This document shows positions 34,684 to 43,080 of a stretch of 64,000 nucleotides of DNA, in pieces. Made by a program: the position numbers and the translations under genes. The notes below the pieces were generated by a model. The model saw only the letters and a list, made by a program, of their open reading frames with translations. It was not told where the DNA came from and did not search any database. Source of the stretch: Caballeronia sp. dw_19. Its GTDB lineage: Bacteria; Pseudomonadota; Gammaproteobacteria; Burkholderiales; Burkholderiaceae. The stretch lies in assembly GCF_018449515.1 (NCBI RefSeq), contig NZ_JAAVUQ010000017.1, positions 62,001-126,000 on the forward strand, in the 5' to 3' direction. Positions within the stretch are counted from its first letter, which is position 1. Every line of letters begins with the position of its first letter.

Positions 34684-36126
34684 TCACTCCACCGCCTTCA
34701 CCATATCCTCGATCACCTTCTTCGCGTCCCCGAAAACCATCATCGTCTTGTCCATATAGAACAACTCGTTGTCCAGCCCGGCATAACCCGCCGCCATGGA
34801 CCGTTTATTCACGATAATCGTCTTCGCCCGATACGCCTCCAGAATCGGCATGCCCGCAATCACCGATTTCGGATCGGTTTTAGCCGCCGGGTTCACCACA
34901 TCGTTCGCCCCAAGGACCAAAACCACGTCCGTCTGCTGGAATTCACCGTTGATATCTTCCATCTCGTGGACCAGTTCATAGTCCACTTCGGCCTCCGCCA
35001 GCAACACGTTCATATGCCCAGGCATACGCCCGGCCACCGGGTGAATCGCGTACTTTACGTCGATGCCTTTCGCGATCAGCTTATCGGTGAGTTCCTTCAA
35101 CGCGTGTTGAGCGCGGGCCACGGCCAACCCATACCCCGGCACGATCACCACCGTCTCAGCGTTACCGAGCATGAACGCGGCGTCATCGGCGGAACCGGAT
35201 TTAACCGGACGTTGCTCTTGCGCGCCGCCCGTCGCCGCCGCGCCACCTTCGTTACCAAACCCGCCCAGCAGCACATTAAAGAACGAGCGGTTCATCGCGC
35301 GGCACATGATGTACGACAGAATCGCACCCGACGATCCAACCAGCGATCCGGCGATAATCAGCATCGGGTTATTCAGCGAAAAGCCGATACCCGCCGCCGC
35401 CCAGCCCGAATACGAATTCAGCATGGACACAACCACCGGCATATCCGCGCCGCCGATCGGGATAATGATCAGCACGCCGAGCGCGAACGCGATCAGCGTC
35501 ATGATCACGAACGGCAGCCACGACTGCGTCAGCATGAAAATGATGCCAAACCCGAGCATCGCGATGGCGAGCAGCAGGTTGATCGTGTGCTGGCCGCGAT
35601 ACACGACCGGCGCGCCCTTGAACAACCTGAACTGATATTTGCCCGACAGCTTCCCGAACGCAATCACCGACCCGGAAAACGTGATCGCACCCACAAACGT
35701 GCCGATAAACAACTCCACGCGATTACCCACGGGAATTGGTTCGCCCACCGCTGCGAGACCAAACGCTGAGGGTTCCGAAACAACCGCATACGCAATACAC
35801 ACCGCCGCCAGACCGATCAGCGAGTGCATCGCGGCGACGAGTTCCGGCATCTTCGTCATCTCGACTTTCGCCGCGACATACGCGCCAATCGCACCGCCGA
35901 CCACGAGCGCCCCGAACAACAAGCCTAGCCCGAGCGACAGATCCGATCCCAGCGTCGAAGCCTGCTTCACGATCAACGCGATAGTCGTCAGAATCGCGAT
36001 CGCCATGCCGGCCATGCCGAACGTATTGCCGATACGCGCCGTCTTCGGATTCGACAATCCTTTGAGCGCCTGGATGAAACACACCGAGGCGATGAGATAC
36101 AGGAGAGTGACAACGCTCATGCTCAT
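34684..36126 (-). CDS. pntB: NAD(P) transhydrogenase subunit beta
   Basis: A 480-residue membrane subunit. The first 270 residues carry about eight to nine transmembrane helices forming the proton path; the C-terminal domain III binds NADP(H), with VVIVPGYGLAVARAQHALKEL, YAIHPVAGRMPGHMNVLLAEA and DVVLVLGANDVVNPAAK, all standard PntB motifs. It uses the proton gradient to reduce NADP+ with NADH. The ATG overlaps the pntAB stop (ATGA). Last gene of pntAA-pntAB-pntB. Confidence 0.96.
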   Translation of the reverse strand: MSMSVVTLLYLIASVCFIQALKGLSNPKTARIGNTFGMAGMAIAILTTIALIVKQASTLGSDLSLGLGLLFGALVVGGAIGAYVAAKVEMTKMPELVAAMHSLIGLAAVCIAYAVVSEPSAFGLAAVGEPIPVGNRVELFIGTFVGAITFSGSVIAFGKLSGKYQFRLFKGAPVVYRGQHTINLLLAIAMLGFGIIFMLTQSWLPFVIMTLIAFALGVLIIIPIGGADMPVVVSMLNSYSGWAAAGIGFSLNNPMLIIAGSLVGSSGAILSYIMCRAMNRSFFNVLLGGFGNEGGAAATGGAQEQRPVKSGSADDAAFMLGNAETVVIVPGYGLAVARAQHALKELTDKLIAKGIDVKYAIHPVAGRMPGHMNVLLAEAEVDYELVHEMEDINGEFQQTDVVLVLGANDVVNPAAKTDPKSVIAGMPILEAYRAKTIIVNKRSMAAGYAGLDNELFYMDKTMMVFGDAKKVIEDMVKAVE

Positions 36127-36452
36127 TGCGCGGCCCCCTTCGAAGCGTTGGTGATCTGCTTGGGCGCTTTCTTCTTGAACATCTCGAGCATTCGCCGCGT
36201 CACCAGAAATCCGCCGAACACATTGACCGCGGCCAATAACACCGCGAGGGTGCCGAAGAACTTGCCGGTATCGCCAATCGTCAAGCCGGCCGCAAGCATC
36301 GCGCCGACAATCACGATCGCGGAAATCGCGTTCGTCACCGCCATCAAAGGCGTGTGCAGCGCAGGCGTGACGTTCCATACCACGTGATAGCCAACGTAGA
36401 TCGCCAGCACGAAAATGATCAGGTTGATGACCGTGTGATTTACCAGTTCCAT
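36123..36452 (-). CDS. pntAB: NAD(P) transhydrogenase subunit alpha, membrane part
   Basis: A 109-residue protein with about three to four transmembrane helices (LIIFVLAIYVGYHVVWNV, AISAIVIVGAMLAAGL, LAVLLAAVNVFGGFLVTRRM). It corresponds to the C-terminal membrane region of a one-piece PntA. AAGGAGA lies 6 nt upstream of the chosen ATG at 36452. It is separated from pntAA by one base and overlaps pntB by four, so the three subunits are translated together. Confidence 0.94.
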   Translation of the reverse strand: MELVNHTVINLIIFVLAIYVGYHVVWNVTPALHTPLMAVTNAISAIVIVGAMLAAGLTIGDTGKFFGTLAVLLAAVNVFGGFLVTRRMLEMFKKKAPKQITNASKGAAQ

Positions 36453-36453
36453 G

Positions 36454-37605
36454 TCAGTCTCCTTTGATCCCGCGCGTGACCTGGCCGTCGCGGCACAGGA
36501 GCGTCGCGGCGACAATATCGTCGGCCATATCGATGTTCAGCGTCCCTTCCTTCGTCACGATCAACTTGATGAAATCAAGCAGGTTGCGGGCGTAGAGGGC
36601 GGAGGCATCGGCGGCGACCATGGAGGCGAGATTGGTGTAGCCGACCAGATGCACACCATGTTTCGTCACGACCTGATCGACTTCGGTAAGCGGACAATTG
36701 CCGCCGCGTCGGCCTTCGTATTCGGCGCCGCGTCCCGCCGCCAGATCGACGATGACCGAACCCGGTTTCATCGCCTGGACGGTTTCCGCCGCGATCAACG
36801 TCGGCGCAGGTCGGCCGGGAATCAACGCGGTCGCGATGACGATATCGGCTTGTTTTGCACGTTCGGCCACCAGCACCGATTGCCGCGCGAGCCAACTTGG
36901 CGGCATGGGACGGGCGTAACCACCGACGCCGACCGCGGCTTCGCGTTCTTCATCGGTTTCGTAGGGGACTTCGAGGAACTTCGCGCCCAGCGATTCGATC
37001 TGCTCCTTCACGGCTGGACGCACATCGGAGGCTTCGATCACCGCGCCGAGCCGCTTGGCCGTGGCGATAGCCTGCAAGCCCGCCACGCCCGCGCCGAGCA
37101 CGAGCACGCGCGCCGCTTTAACGGTGCCGGCGGCGGTCATGAGCATGGGCATGAAGCGCTGATAGATATTGCTCGCGACCAGCACGGCCTTGTACCCGGC
37201 GATATTCGCCTGCGACGACAACACGTCCAGGCTCTGTGCACGCGTGGTACGTGGCGCAGCTTCCAATGCGAACGCGGTAATGCCGGAAGCGGCCAGACGC
37301 GCATTGTTCTCGGCGTTGAACGGATCGAGCATGCCCGCAATCACCGCGCCGGACTTCAGCAGCAGCAATTCGGCTTCATTGGGCGAATGAACCTTGAGGA
37401 CGAGGTCAGCGGCAAACGCGGTATTGGCATCGACCAGCTCGGCGCCGGCAGCGGCGAAGGCGTCGTCGATATAACTCGCTGGCACACCCGCGCCGCGCTG
37501 CACCGTAACCCGGTGACCTTGCGACACGAGCTTCTTGACCGTCTCCGGCGTGGCGGCGACGCGCGCCTCGTTCGCCCGCGTTTCGGCAGGTACTCCGATA
37601 TGCAT
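36454..37605 (-). CDS. pntAA: NAD(P) transhydrogenase subunit alpha, NAD-binding part
   Basis: A 383-residue soluble domain I. MHIGVPAETRANEARVAATP is the standard start; VLVLGAGVAGLQAIATAKRL binds NAD and VEASDVRPAVKEQIESLGAKF follows. A perfect AGGAGG lies six bases before the ATG at 37605, so I prefer it over the in-frame GTG and ATG 15 and 6 bases upstream. The alpha chain is split into two genes here, as in Rhodospirillum and many Burkholderiales, unlike E. coli. Confidence 0.95.
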   Translation of the reverse strand: MHIGVPAETRANEARVAATPETVKKLVSQGHRVTVQRGAGVPASYIDDAFAAAGAELVDANTAFAADLVLKVHSPNEAELLLLKSGAVIAGMLDPFNAENNARLAASGITAFALEAAPRTTRAQSLDVLSSQANIAGYKAVLVASNIYQRFMPMLMTAAGTVKAARVLVLGAGVAGLQAIATAKRLGAVIEASDVRPAVKEQIESLGAKFLEVPYETDEEREAAVGVGGYARPMPPSWLARQSVLVAERAKQADIVIATALIPGRPAPTLIAAETVQAMKPGSVIVDLAAGRGAEYEGRRGGNCPLTEVDQVVTKHGVHLVGYTNLASMVAADASALYARNLLDFIKLIVTKEGTLNIDMADDIVAATLLCRDGQVTRGIKGD

Positions 37606-37811
37606 CTTCATCCTCCTCACGTTCTAGTTTTTGATTTGGCCGTGCGCAGTCGCTCGCGTGTTTGCAGCAACCATCCTGCACGTGATTAAGCGGGTGTTTA
37701 AGCTGTTATTTGCGACTGATCGTCACTGTAACCGAAACATTCGCGAAAAATGACGCCATCGGACAACAACGCGCACGATCCCTTCCGGCGGCGTAAAAAC
37801 CCGCAAAACGG

Positions 37812-37817
37812 TAAAAT
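37812..37817 (+). promoter_or_regulatory. Likely -10 element of the Nudix-mnmA unit
   Basis: TAAAAT ends only 8 nt before the ATG at 37826, so transcription would begin at or within a base or two of the start codon; no Shine-Dalgarno is present between them. This suggests a leaderless mRNA. Confidence 0.4.
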
Positions 37818-37825
37818 AGCGTCCT

Positions 37826-38332
37826 ATGAAACCAGAACGATGGACACCGCGCGTGACGGTCGCGGCAATTGTGGAGCGGGACGGGCGCTTTCTCGTGATC
37901 GAGGAGCACACGTCGGACGGGCTCAAGATCAATCAGCCGGCCGGGCATCTGGAAGCGGGAGAAACACTTGTTGACGCCGTGATGCGCGAGACGCTCGAGG
38001 AAACCGCGCACCGTTTCGAACCGCAGGCACTTGTCGGCACGTATCTCACGCACTTCGAGCGGCCGGGACGGTCGGTCACGTATTTGCGGTTTACGTTCTG
38101 CGGCACGACGTCGGGCGAGGTACCGGGTAGGGCACTGGACGCGGGCATCGTGCGGGCCATGTGGCTTACCGCCGACGAATTGCGCGCATGCGCTGACCGG
38201 CACAGGTCGCCGGCCGTGCTGGAATGTCTCGATCATTACCTCGCCGGGCGCCGCGTGCCGCTCGACTTCATTCATACGCATTCGGTTGCGCCGGTGCAGG
38301 TTCAGGGCCTGAATTCAGCTTCAGATGCGTAA
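37826..38332 (+). CDS. Nudix hydrolase (NudJ-like)
   Basis: A 168-residue Nudix pyrophosphatase. The Nudix box spans about residues 41-63: GHLEAGETLVDAVMRETLEE, with the REx2EE metal-binding glutamates intact; the usual glycine after EE-x is alanine (EETAHRF). It resembles NudJ, which acts on thiamin/nucleoside diphosphates. It sits 39 bp upstream of mnmA, a pairing conserved in many proteobacteria, but the reason for this is not known. Confidence 0.92.
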   Translation: MKPERWTPRVTVAAIVERDGRFLVIEEHTSDGLKINQPAGHLEAGETLVDAVMRETLEETAHRFEPQALVGTYLTHFERPGRSVTYLRFTFCGTTSGEVPGRALDAGIVRAMWLTADELRACADRHRSPAVLECLDHYLAGRRVPLDFIHTHSVAPVQVQGLNSASDA

Positions 38333-38371
38333 TTCAGGCAAGTAATTCGGGCAAGTAACGTAGAGAGCAAA

Positions 38372-39526
38372 ATGAGCAAGGCCGGAAAACAGAAAGTCGT
38401 GGTGGGCATGTCGGGCGGCGTGGATTCGTCGGTCACCGCATGGCTGCTCAAGGAGCAGGGCTACGACGTGATCGGCCTGTTCATGAAGAACTGGGAAGAT
38501 GACGACGACAGCGAATACTGCTCGACGCGGCAGGACTGGATCGACGTGGTGTCGGTGGCGGACCTGATCGGCATCGACGTGGAAGCGGTCAACTTCGCGG
38601 CCGAATACAAAGACCGCGTGTTCGCCGAGTTCCTGCGCGAATATTCAGCCGGCCGCACGCCGAATCCAGACGTGTTGTGCAACGCCGAGATCAAGTTCAA
38701 GGCCTTTCTCGACCACGCGATGTCGCTTGGCGGCGAAACCATCGCGACGGGGCACTACGCCCGCGTGCGGGAACGCGACGGGCTGTTCGAACTGCTGAAG
38801 GCCACCGATTCGACCAAGGATCAGTCGTACTTCCTTCACCGGTTGAATCAGGCGCAGTTGTCGAAGACGTTGTTTCCTCTCGGCGAGATGCCCAAGACGA
38901 AGGTGCGTGAAATTGCGGCGCAGATCGGCTTGCCGAATGCGGCGAAGAAGGATTCCACCGGCATTTGTTTTATCGGTGAACGGCCGTTTCGCGAGTTCCT
39001 GAACCGTTATCTGCCGACGCAACCCGGTCCAATGAAAACGCCCGATGGCAAAGTCATCGGCGAGCATGTCGGGCTGGCGTTCTATACCTTCGGTCAGCGT
39101 AAAGGCATCGGGCTCGGCGGTAGCAAGGACGGTAGCGGCGACCCGTGGTTTGTCGCGGGGAAGGACATGGCGTCGAACACGCTGTACGTGGTGCAAGGGC
39201 ATGACCATCCGTGGCTGCTGTCGCATTCGCTCGTGGCCGGCAATACCAGTTGGGTCGCGGGCGCCGCGCCGGTCGAAGGCACCGTTTGCGCGGCCAAGAC
39301 GCGGTATCGGCAATCGGATGCGGCGTGTGTGATGGGAGCGCCGGGATCGGCGGATGGTCGCTTCGAACTTCGTTTCGACGACGCCCAATGGGCCGTCACG
39401 CCAGGACAATCGGCCGTGCTCTATCAGGGCGATGTGTGCCTGGGTGGCGGGATCATTGAATCGGCCGCGACTGCCCAGCCTGTGCGCCGCGACGCAGGAG
39501 CCGCCTTGCTCACGGCAACAAGGTAG
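38372..39526 (+). CDS. mnmA: tRNA-specific 2-thiouridylase MnmA
   Basis: A 384-residue enzyme thiolating U34 of tRNAs for Lys, Glu and Gln. The PP-loop GMSGGVDSSV is at residues 12-21, the catalytic cysteine at 103 (NPDVLCNAEIKF) and the second, persulfide-forming cysteine at 199 (KKDSTGICFIGE). LDHAMSLGGETIATGHYAR and FYTFGQRKGIGLGG are also typical. Full length. It follows the Nudix gene. Confidence 0.97.
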   Translation: MSKAGKQKVVVGMSGGVDSSVTAWLLKEQGYDVIGLFMKNWEDDDDSEYCSTRQDWIDVVSVADLIGIDVEAVNFAAEYKDRVFAEFLREYSAGRTPNPDVLCNAEIKFKAFLDHAMSLGGETIATGHYARVRERDGLFELLKATDSTKDQSYFLHRLNQAQLSKTLFPLGEMPKTKVREIAAQIGLPNAAKKDSTGICFIGERPFREFLNRYLPTQPGPMKTPDGKVIGEHVGLAFYTFGQRKGIGLGGSKDGSGDPWFVAGKDMASNTLYVVQGHDHPWLLSHSLVAGNTSWVAGAAPVEGTVCAAKTRYRQSDAACVMGAPGSADGRFELRFDDAQWAVTPGQSAVLYQGDVCLGGGIIESAATAQPVRRDAGAALLTATR

Positions 39527-39922
39527 GGTTGTCTTCAACCATCACGCTGGTGGAAGCGGGCTGCGGCCCGCTTTTTGTTGCGCGGAGTTCGCCAGAAAAC
39601 ACGGTCAAATCAGTAATTCACAAAAAATCGGTACATACCCGGTGAGGTTTGGGCACGCTCTGAGCAGTCCAGACGGAAAAAATTGGAGCTGCGTGGTGAA
39701 AAACTTCTGAAAAAATTATTCAAAGATCTTGACTATCTATCTTCTAGTAGATAAATTGTCGTCATGGATGCCGCGATGACCCGACTTAGCAAGACAAGAT
39801 GGCGGCGTAGCGGAGATTTGCACTGTGAGATGGAACGAGTTGATTGGACCGTAACTCTGCACAACGAGACAGCACGAGCGCAACAACCCTGTGGAAGTAA
39901 CGAGTAACGAGCCCAAACCGAA
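39527..39922. other. Region between mnmA and tetR, AT-rich, with operator
   Basis: About 400 bp. The right half (39590-39770) is AT-rich and carries the promoter/operator at 39729-39757. GGGCTGCGGCCCGCTTTTTGT around 39555-39580 forms a short GC hairpin followed by T5 and probably terminates mnmA. No coding sequence is evident. Confidence 0.5.
39729..39757 (+). promoter_or_regulatory. tetR promoter with embedded palindromic operator (site 1)
   Basis: TTGACT (39729-39734) and TAAATT (39752-39757) form a -35/-10 pair with a 17-bp spacer. Inside the spacer lies TCTATCT (39736-39742), N6, AGATAAA (39749-39755), an inverted repeat that would block RNA polymerase when bound. The same site occurs at 40683 and 41045. 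Likely autorepression by the downstream TetR protein. Confidence 0.65.
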
Positions 39923-40498
39923 ATGAATACCGAGAAAACCCCCGACAAAAATACTGTGCGCGAGCAATTGCTCGATCATGCCCAGGTTTTGCTGATGACC
40001 CGCGGCTACAACGGTTTCAGTTATCGGGATTTGTCGGCACTGGTCGGAGTGAAGACTTCGAGCATTCACTACTACTTCCCGTCGAAGGAAGATCTGGTGC
40101 TCGAAGCGGTGAATACGTACAGCGCGGACGTGATGTCGTCTATTTACGCCATCGATAGCTCCGCCTCCGCCGAGAAGAAGCTCGACCGCTATGTAAAGCT
40201 GTTCGGCAAAATCGTGGGCGAGGGCGATCAGGTTTGTCTTTGCGGAATGCTTGCCGCCGATATTGAATCGCTTCCCGAAGCTGTCCGCCATTCGGTTCAG
40301 GCTTTCTTCAAGGCTAACGAAGCCTGGTTAGCAAAGGTGCTGGCCGAAGGCGAGAAGCAAGAAACCCTGAGGATGAACGGAAAGCCTGACGCGACGGCAC
40401 GTGCGTTGTTCGCGGCATATCAGGGAAGTTTGCTGGCCTGCCGTCTGTTTCACACCAAGGTGCGTTTGGATGAAGTCACCCAAACTGTGAAACGTTAA
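39923..40498 (+). CDS. TetR-family repressor with Cys-x-Cys sensor candidate
   Basis: A 191-residue TetR regulator. Residues 12-60 are the DNA-binding domain (GFSYRDLSALVGVKTSSIHY followed by YFPSKEDL). Residues 103-110 read QVCLCGML, placing Cys105 and Cys107 at the start of a ligand-domain helix, close to the electrophile-sensing Cys106 of E. coli NemR; sensing of reactive electrophiles or oxidants is therefore possible, by analogy only. Three palindromes of one type flank the gene. The long non-coding region downstream separates it from the secreted hydrolase, its probable target. Confidence 0.9.
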   Translation: MNTEKTPDKNTVREQLLDHAQVLLMTRGYNGFSYRDLSALVGVKTSSIHYYFPSKEDLVLEAVNTYSADVMSSIYAIDSSASAEKKLDRYVKLFGKIVGEGDQVCLCGMLAADIESLPEAVRHSVQAFFKANEAWLAKVLAEGEKQETLRMNGKPDATARALFAAYQGSLLACRLFHTKVRLDEVTQTVKR

Positions 40499-40682
40499 CT
40501 CACGATGTGGATGGAAACGCCTTGCGAATGAATTGAGTGCCGTGCGACGAGCTGCGGAATAAGCGGGGCGGATTGCAAGTGCAAAGTGTGGAAAAGAATG
40601 TTTTTCCTGATCTCGCCGTCATCGTTGATGATAATTGTTAAGAATGATTAAGCGTGTACCAAAATCCGCATTTATCCAGTTG

Positions 40683-40702
40683 TCTATCTTCAGGTAGGTA
40701 GA
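40683..40702. promoter_or_regulatory. TetR operator candidate (site 2)
   Basis: TCTATCT (40683-40689), N6, AGGTAGA (40696-40702); 6 of 7 positions of the second arm are the complement of the first. Same architecture as sites 1 and 3. Located 185 bp after the tetR stop with no gene immediately downstream. Confidence 0.55.
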
Positions 40703-40961
40703 TTTTGATTGCCGATTTTATTCGTTGACAACTCATTTTGAAGTTATTTTTACCGTCGTCAAAAAGGCGTCGACGAAGATAGGCCGGCGAGTTCTGGCTT
40801 CGCCCGTAAATGGTGAATCGGTATCGGCGATTTTGATTTTTAGCCACGCAGGCCGAGTTTCATCGACGTTGGACCGGCGCAGTTAATTAGTTGAGCGTTT
40901 GTCGGGTGGCAGCACGCGGCGGTTCGCGTCAATTTTGTTGTCTTTGTCGCAGTTAGCGCGG

Positions 40962-40983
40962 TAGCTAACAAGAAGGTTAGCTA
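40962..40983. repeat. Perfect 8-bp-arm palindrome
   Basis: TAGCTAAC (40962-40969), spacer AAGAAG, GTTAGCTA (40976-40983). The six-base spacer equals that of the TetR-like operators but the arm sequence differs, so it may be the site of another dimeric regulator. Confidence 0.6.
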
Positions 40984-40991
40984 GGTTTGCT

Positions 40992-41031
40992 GAGTTATCG
41001 AGTTACCGAGTTACCGAGGTATCGAGTTTTA
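40992..41031. repeat. Tandem 8-bp repeats
   Basis: Five head-to-tail degenerate units of GAGTTACC: GAGTTATC, GAGTTACC, GAGTTACC, GAGGTATC and GAGTTTTA. They end just before the operator/promoter region of the hydrolase. Confidence 0.8.
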
Positions 41032-41033
41032 AG

Positions 41034-41066
41034 TTGATCAGTTATCTATCTATGAGTAGATAAAAT
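41034..41066 (+). promoter_or_regulatory. Hydrolase promoter region with TetR operator (site 3)
   Basis: TCTATCT (41045-41051), N6, AGATAAA (41058-41064) is the same operator as site 1. TTGATC at 41034-41039 and TAAAAT at 41061-41066 are -35-like and -10-like, though spaced 21 bp; a TCAGTT at 41038 gives 17 bp. Transcription from here would leave a leader of about 170 nt before the hydrolase. Confidence 0.55.
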
Positions 41067-41244
41067 TATGAATTTTTCTTCCTTCGTTTTCAGCGCTTCG
41101 TTTTTAGCATTCCGTGTTTCAGCCGTTTCACGTCGCAAGTCGTAGGCAATCAGGCATCACCCGTCTTACCCAACCGCAGCAACCCGGTTTTCGCACCGGG
41201 CCCTAACCCCTAACCCGCCGTCCCTTCACTAACAGGAGTGAACC

Positions 41245-42270
41245 ATGTACAAGCTCAAGTCCCTCGCCATCGCCTCCGCTGTTGCTGCAATGCTTGGCGC
41301 AAGCGCCGCGGCGCAAGCCGCTCCAGTGCTCGAACCCGCGACGCAGCAGTTTATCGACGCGCTCACGGCTCAAAAAGGTCCGCCGATCTACACGCTGTCT
41401 CCCGCCGATGCCCGCAACGTCCTCGCTGGCGCGCAGTCGCAGCCGGTATCGAAGGAAGCCGCGCAAATCGAGGACCGCGTGATCGATGCAGGCCCGACGG
41501 GGAAGATCGCGATCCGCATCGTACGTCCTGCCCACGCCAAGGGCGTGCTGCCCGTGATCATGTATTTCCATGGTGGCGGTTGGGTGCTGGGCGACAAGAA
41601 TACGCACGACCGCCTGATCCGTGAGATCGCGAACGGTGCACAGGCTGCGGTGATCTTCGTGGATTACGATCGCTCGCCGGAGACGAAATTCCCGGTGCCG
41701 ACGGAAGAAGCCTACGCCGCCACGCGCTACGTGGCTGAGCACGCGAAGCAGTTCAACGTCGATGCGACGCGTATGGCCGTGGCGGGCGACAGTGTCGGCG
41801 GCAATATGGCGGCGGCGGTCACGTTGATGGCGAAGGAGCAGGGCGGCCCGGCGTTGCGTTACCAAGTGCTGTTCTACCCGGTCACCGATGCGAATTTCGA
41901 CGACGGCTCGTACAACGAATTCGCCGATGGTCCGTGGCTCACCAAGAACGCGATGAAATGGTTCTGGGACGCGTACGCGCCGAACGCCGCCGATCGGGAA
42001 AAAATCACGGCGTCGCCGCTGCGCGCATCGCTTGATCAGTTGAAGGGCTTGCCGCCCGCGCTCGTCATTACCGACGAAAACGACGTGCTGCGCGACGAAG
42101 GCGAAGCGTATGCCCGCAAGCTGTCACAAGCTGGCGTCCGAGTGACGGCGGTGCGCTACGCCGGCGCGATCCACGACTTCGTGATGTTGAACGCACTGGC
42201 CAATACCCCGGCCACGCGCGCTGCGATCGATCAGGCGAATACCGTGCTGAAGAAGGCGCTGGCGAAATAA
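41245..42270 (+). CDS. Secreted alpha/beta hydrolase (HSL-type esterase/lipase)
   Basis: A 341-residue esterase with a signal peptide (MYKLKS, hydrophobic stretch, cleavage near AAQA at about residue 25). The hormone-sensitive-lipase group is shown by the oxyanion motif HGGGW at 109-113 and GDSVGGN at 181-187; the triad is Ser183, Asp280 (ENDVLRDEG) and His310 (GAIHDF). It should hydrolyse short acyl esters in the periplasm or outside the cell; the natural substrate is unknown. ACAGGAGTG lies before the ATG. The upstream operator suggests control by the neighbouring TetR protein. Confidence 0.92.
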   Translation: MYKLKSLAIASAVAAMLGASAAAQAAPVLEPATQQFIDALTAQKGPPIYTLSPADARNVLAGAQSQPVSKEAAQIEDRVIDAGPTGKIAIRIVRPAHAKGVLPVIMYFHGGGWVLGDKNTHDRLIREIANGAQAAVIFVDYDRSPETKFPVPTEEAYAATRYVAEHAKQFNVDATRMAVAGDSVGGNMAAAVTLMAKEQGGPALRYQVLFYPVTDANFDDGSYNEFADGPWLTKNAMKWFWDAYAPNAADREKITASPLRASLDQLKGLPPALVITDENDVLRDEGEAYARKLSQAGVRVTAVRYAGAIHDFVMLNALANTPATRAAIDQANTVLKKALAK

Positions 42271-42302
42271 GCGGGTACGCCCGTTGGGAATCACTGACAT
42301 GC

Positions 42303-42326
42303 AAAAGCCCCACGCGTGGGGCTTTT
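42303..42326. terminator. Bidirectional terminator, hydrolase / GST
   Basis: A perfect palindrome: AAAAGCCCCAC, GC centre, GTGGGGCTTTT. It can stop both convergent genes. Confidence 0.88.
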
Positions 42327-42357
42327 CAACTCATTCTCACCCGCGGCGAACGCAGTC

Positions 42358-42978
42358 TCAACTACCGTCAGTCGGCAATGTATCGATGAAAGACTGGCGC
42401 TGTGATAAACGCTGAACGTGCTTGTCCAGATTGGGATACTCCTCGCGCCAGTTCACGTCGGGCATCCGGAAATCGAGATAACCGAGCGCGCAACCGCAAG
42501 CGATATCGGCGAGGGTGAAGTGATTCGCCGAGCACCAGTTCTTCGCGGCAAGCCCTTTCGACATGGCCTTCAGGCCGTCGTCAATCTTGCGCTGCTGGCG
42601 CGCCACCCACGCTTCGTTGCGCTGCCCTTCCTCGCGCTGGGTGGTTTCCAGGCGAATCAGAACGGCGGCGTCGAGCATGCCGTCGGCGAGCGCTTCCCAG
42701 CATCGCACTTCCGTGCGCTCGCGGCGTTCCTGCGGCAGCAGTTTGCCGACCGGGGTCAGCGTATCGACGTATTCGCAGATCACGCGCGAATCGAAAACGG
42801 CTTCGCCATCGTCCAGGATCAGGCACGGCACTTTGCCGAGCGGATTGAAACTATGGATTTTCGAATCGGATGCCCAGACGTTTTCGAGCACCAGTTCGCA
42901 GTCGATTTTCTTTTCTGCCATCACAATCCGCGTCTTTCGGACATACGGGCTGTTGAGCGAACCGATCAGTTTCATCAT
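42358..42978 (-). CDS. Glutathione S-transferase family protein
   Basis: A 206-residue GST. The thioredoxin-like N-terminal domain (1-80) shows LIGSLNSPYVRKTRIVMAEK, with a serine at the catalytic position, the cis-proline in NPLGKVPCL and the glutathione-binding EAVFDSRVICEY; the helical domain follows with FTLADIACGCALGYLDFR. It resembles the YibF-like bacterial class. It would conjugate or reduce with glutathione; substrate unknown. Monocistronic and convergent with the hydrolase. Confidence 0.92.
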   Translation of the reverse strand: MMKLIGSLNSPYVRKTRIVMAEKKIDCELVLENVWASDSKIHSFNPLGKVPCLILDDGEAVFDSRVICEYVDTLTPVGKLLPQERRERTEVRCWEALADGMLDAAVLIRLETTQREEGQRNEAWVARQQRKIDDGLKAMSKGLAAKNWCSANHFTLADIACGCALGYLDFRMPDVNWREEYPNLDKHVQRLSQRQSFIDTLPTDGS

Positions 42979-43080
42979 CTGTGTTGTCGTTTCTGCAAAG
43001 AGTAGTCACGGAGATGGATCTTAACCGCCCGGACGCGCGCCGACTGTAAATTCAAGATGGCGGCGTTGTGGTCGGGCGAC

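Larger units (their letters stand above)
40499..41244. other. Long non-coding region between tetR and hydrolase
   Basis: About 745 bp without a credible gene. It is AT-rich in two stretches (40600-40740 and 41030-41100) and contains operator sites 2 and 3, a separate perfect palindrome at 40962-40983, and 8-bp tandem repeats at 40992-41031. A perfect TTGACA at 40725-40730 lies 23 bp after site 2 and might drive a short transcript, but no good -10 was found. Confidence 0.55.

Noticed and set aside
40638..40847. 69-codon minus-strand frame over TetR operator site 2
   Set aside because: The peptide includes residues dictated by the operator palindrome itself, it has no ribosome site and the locus is AT-rich regulatory DNA.
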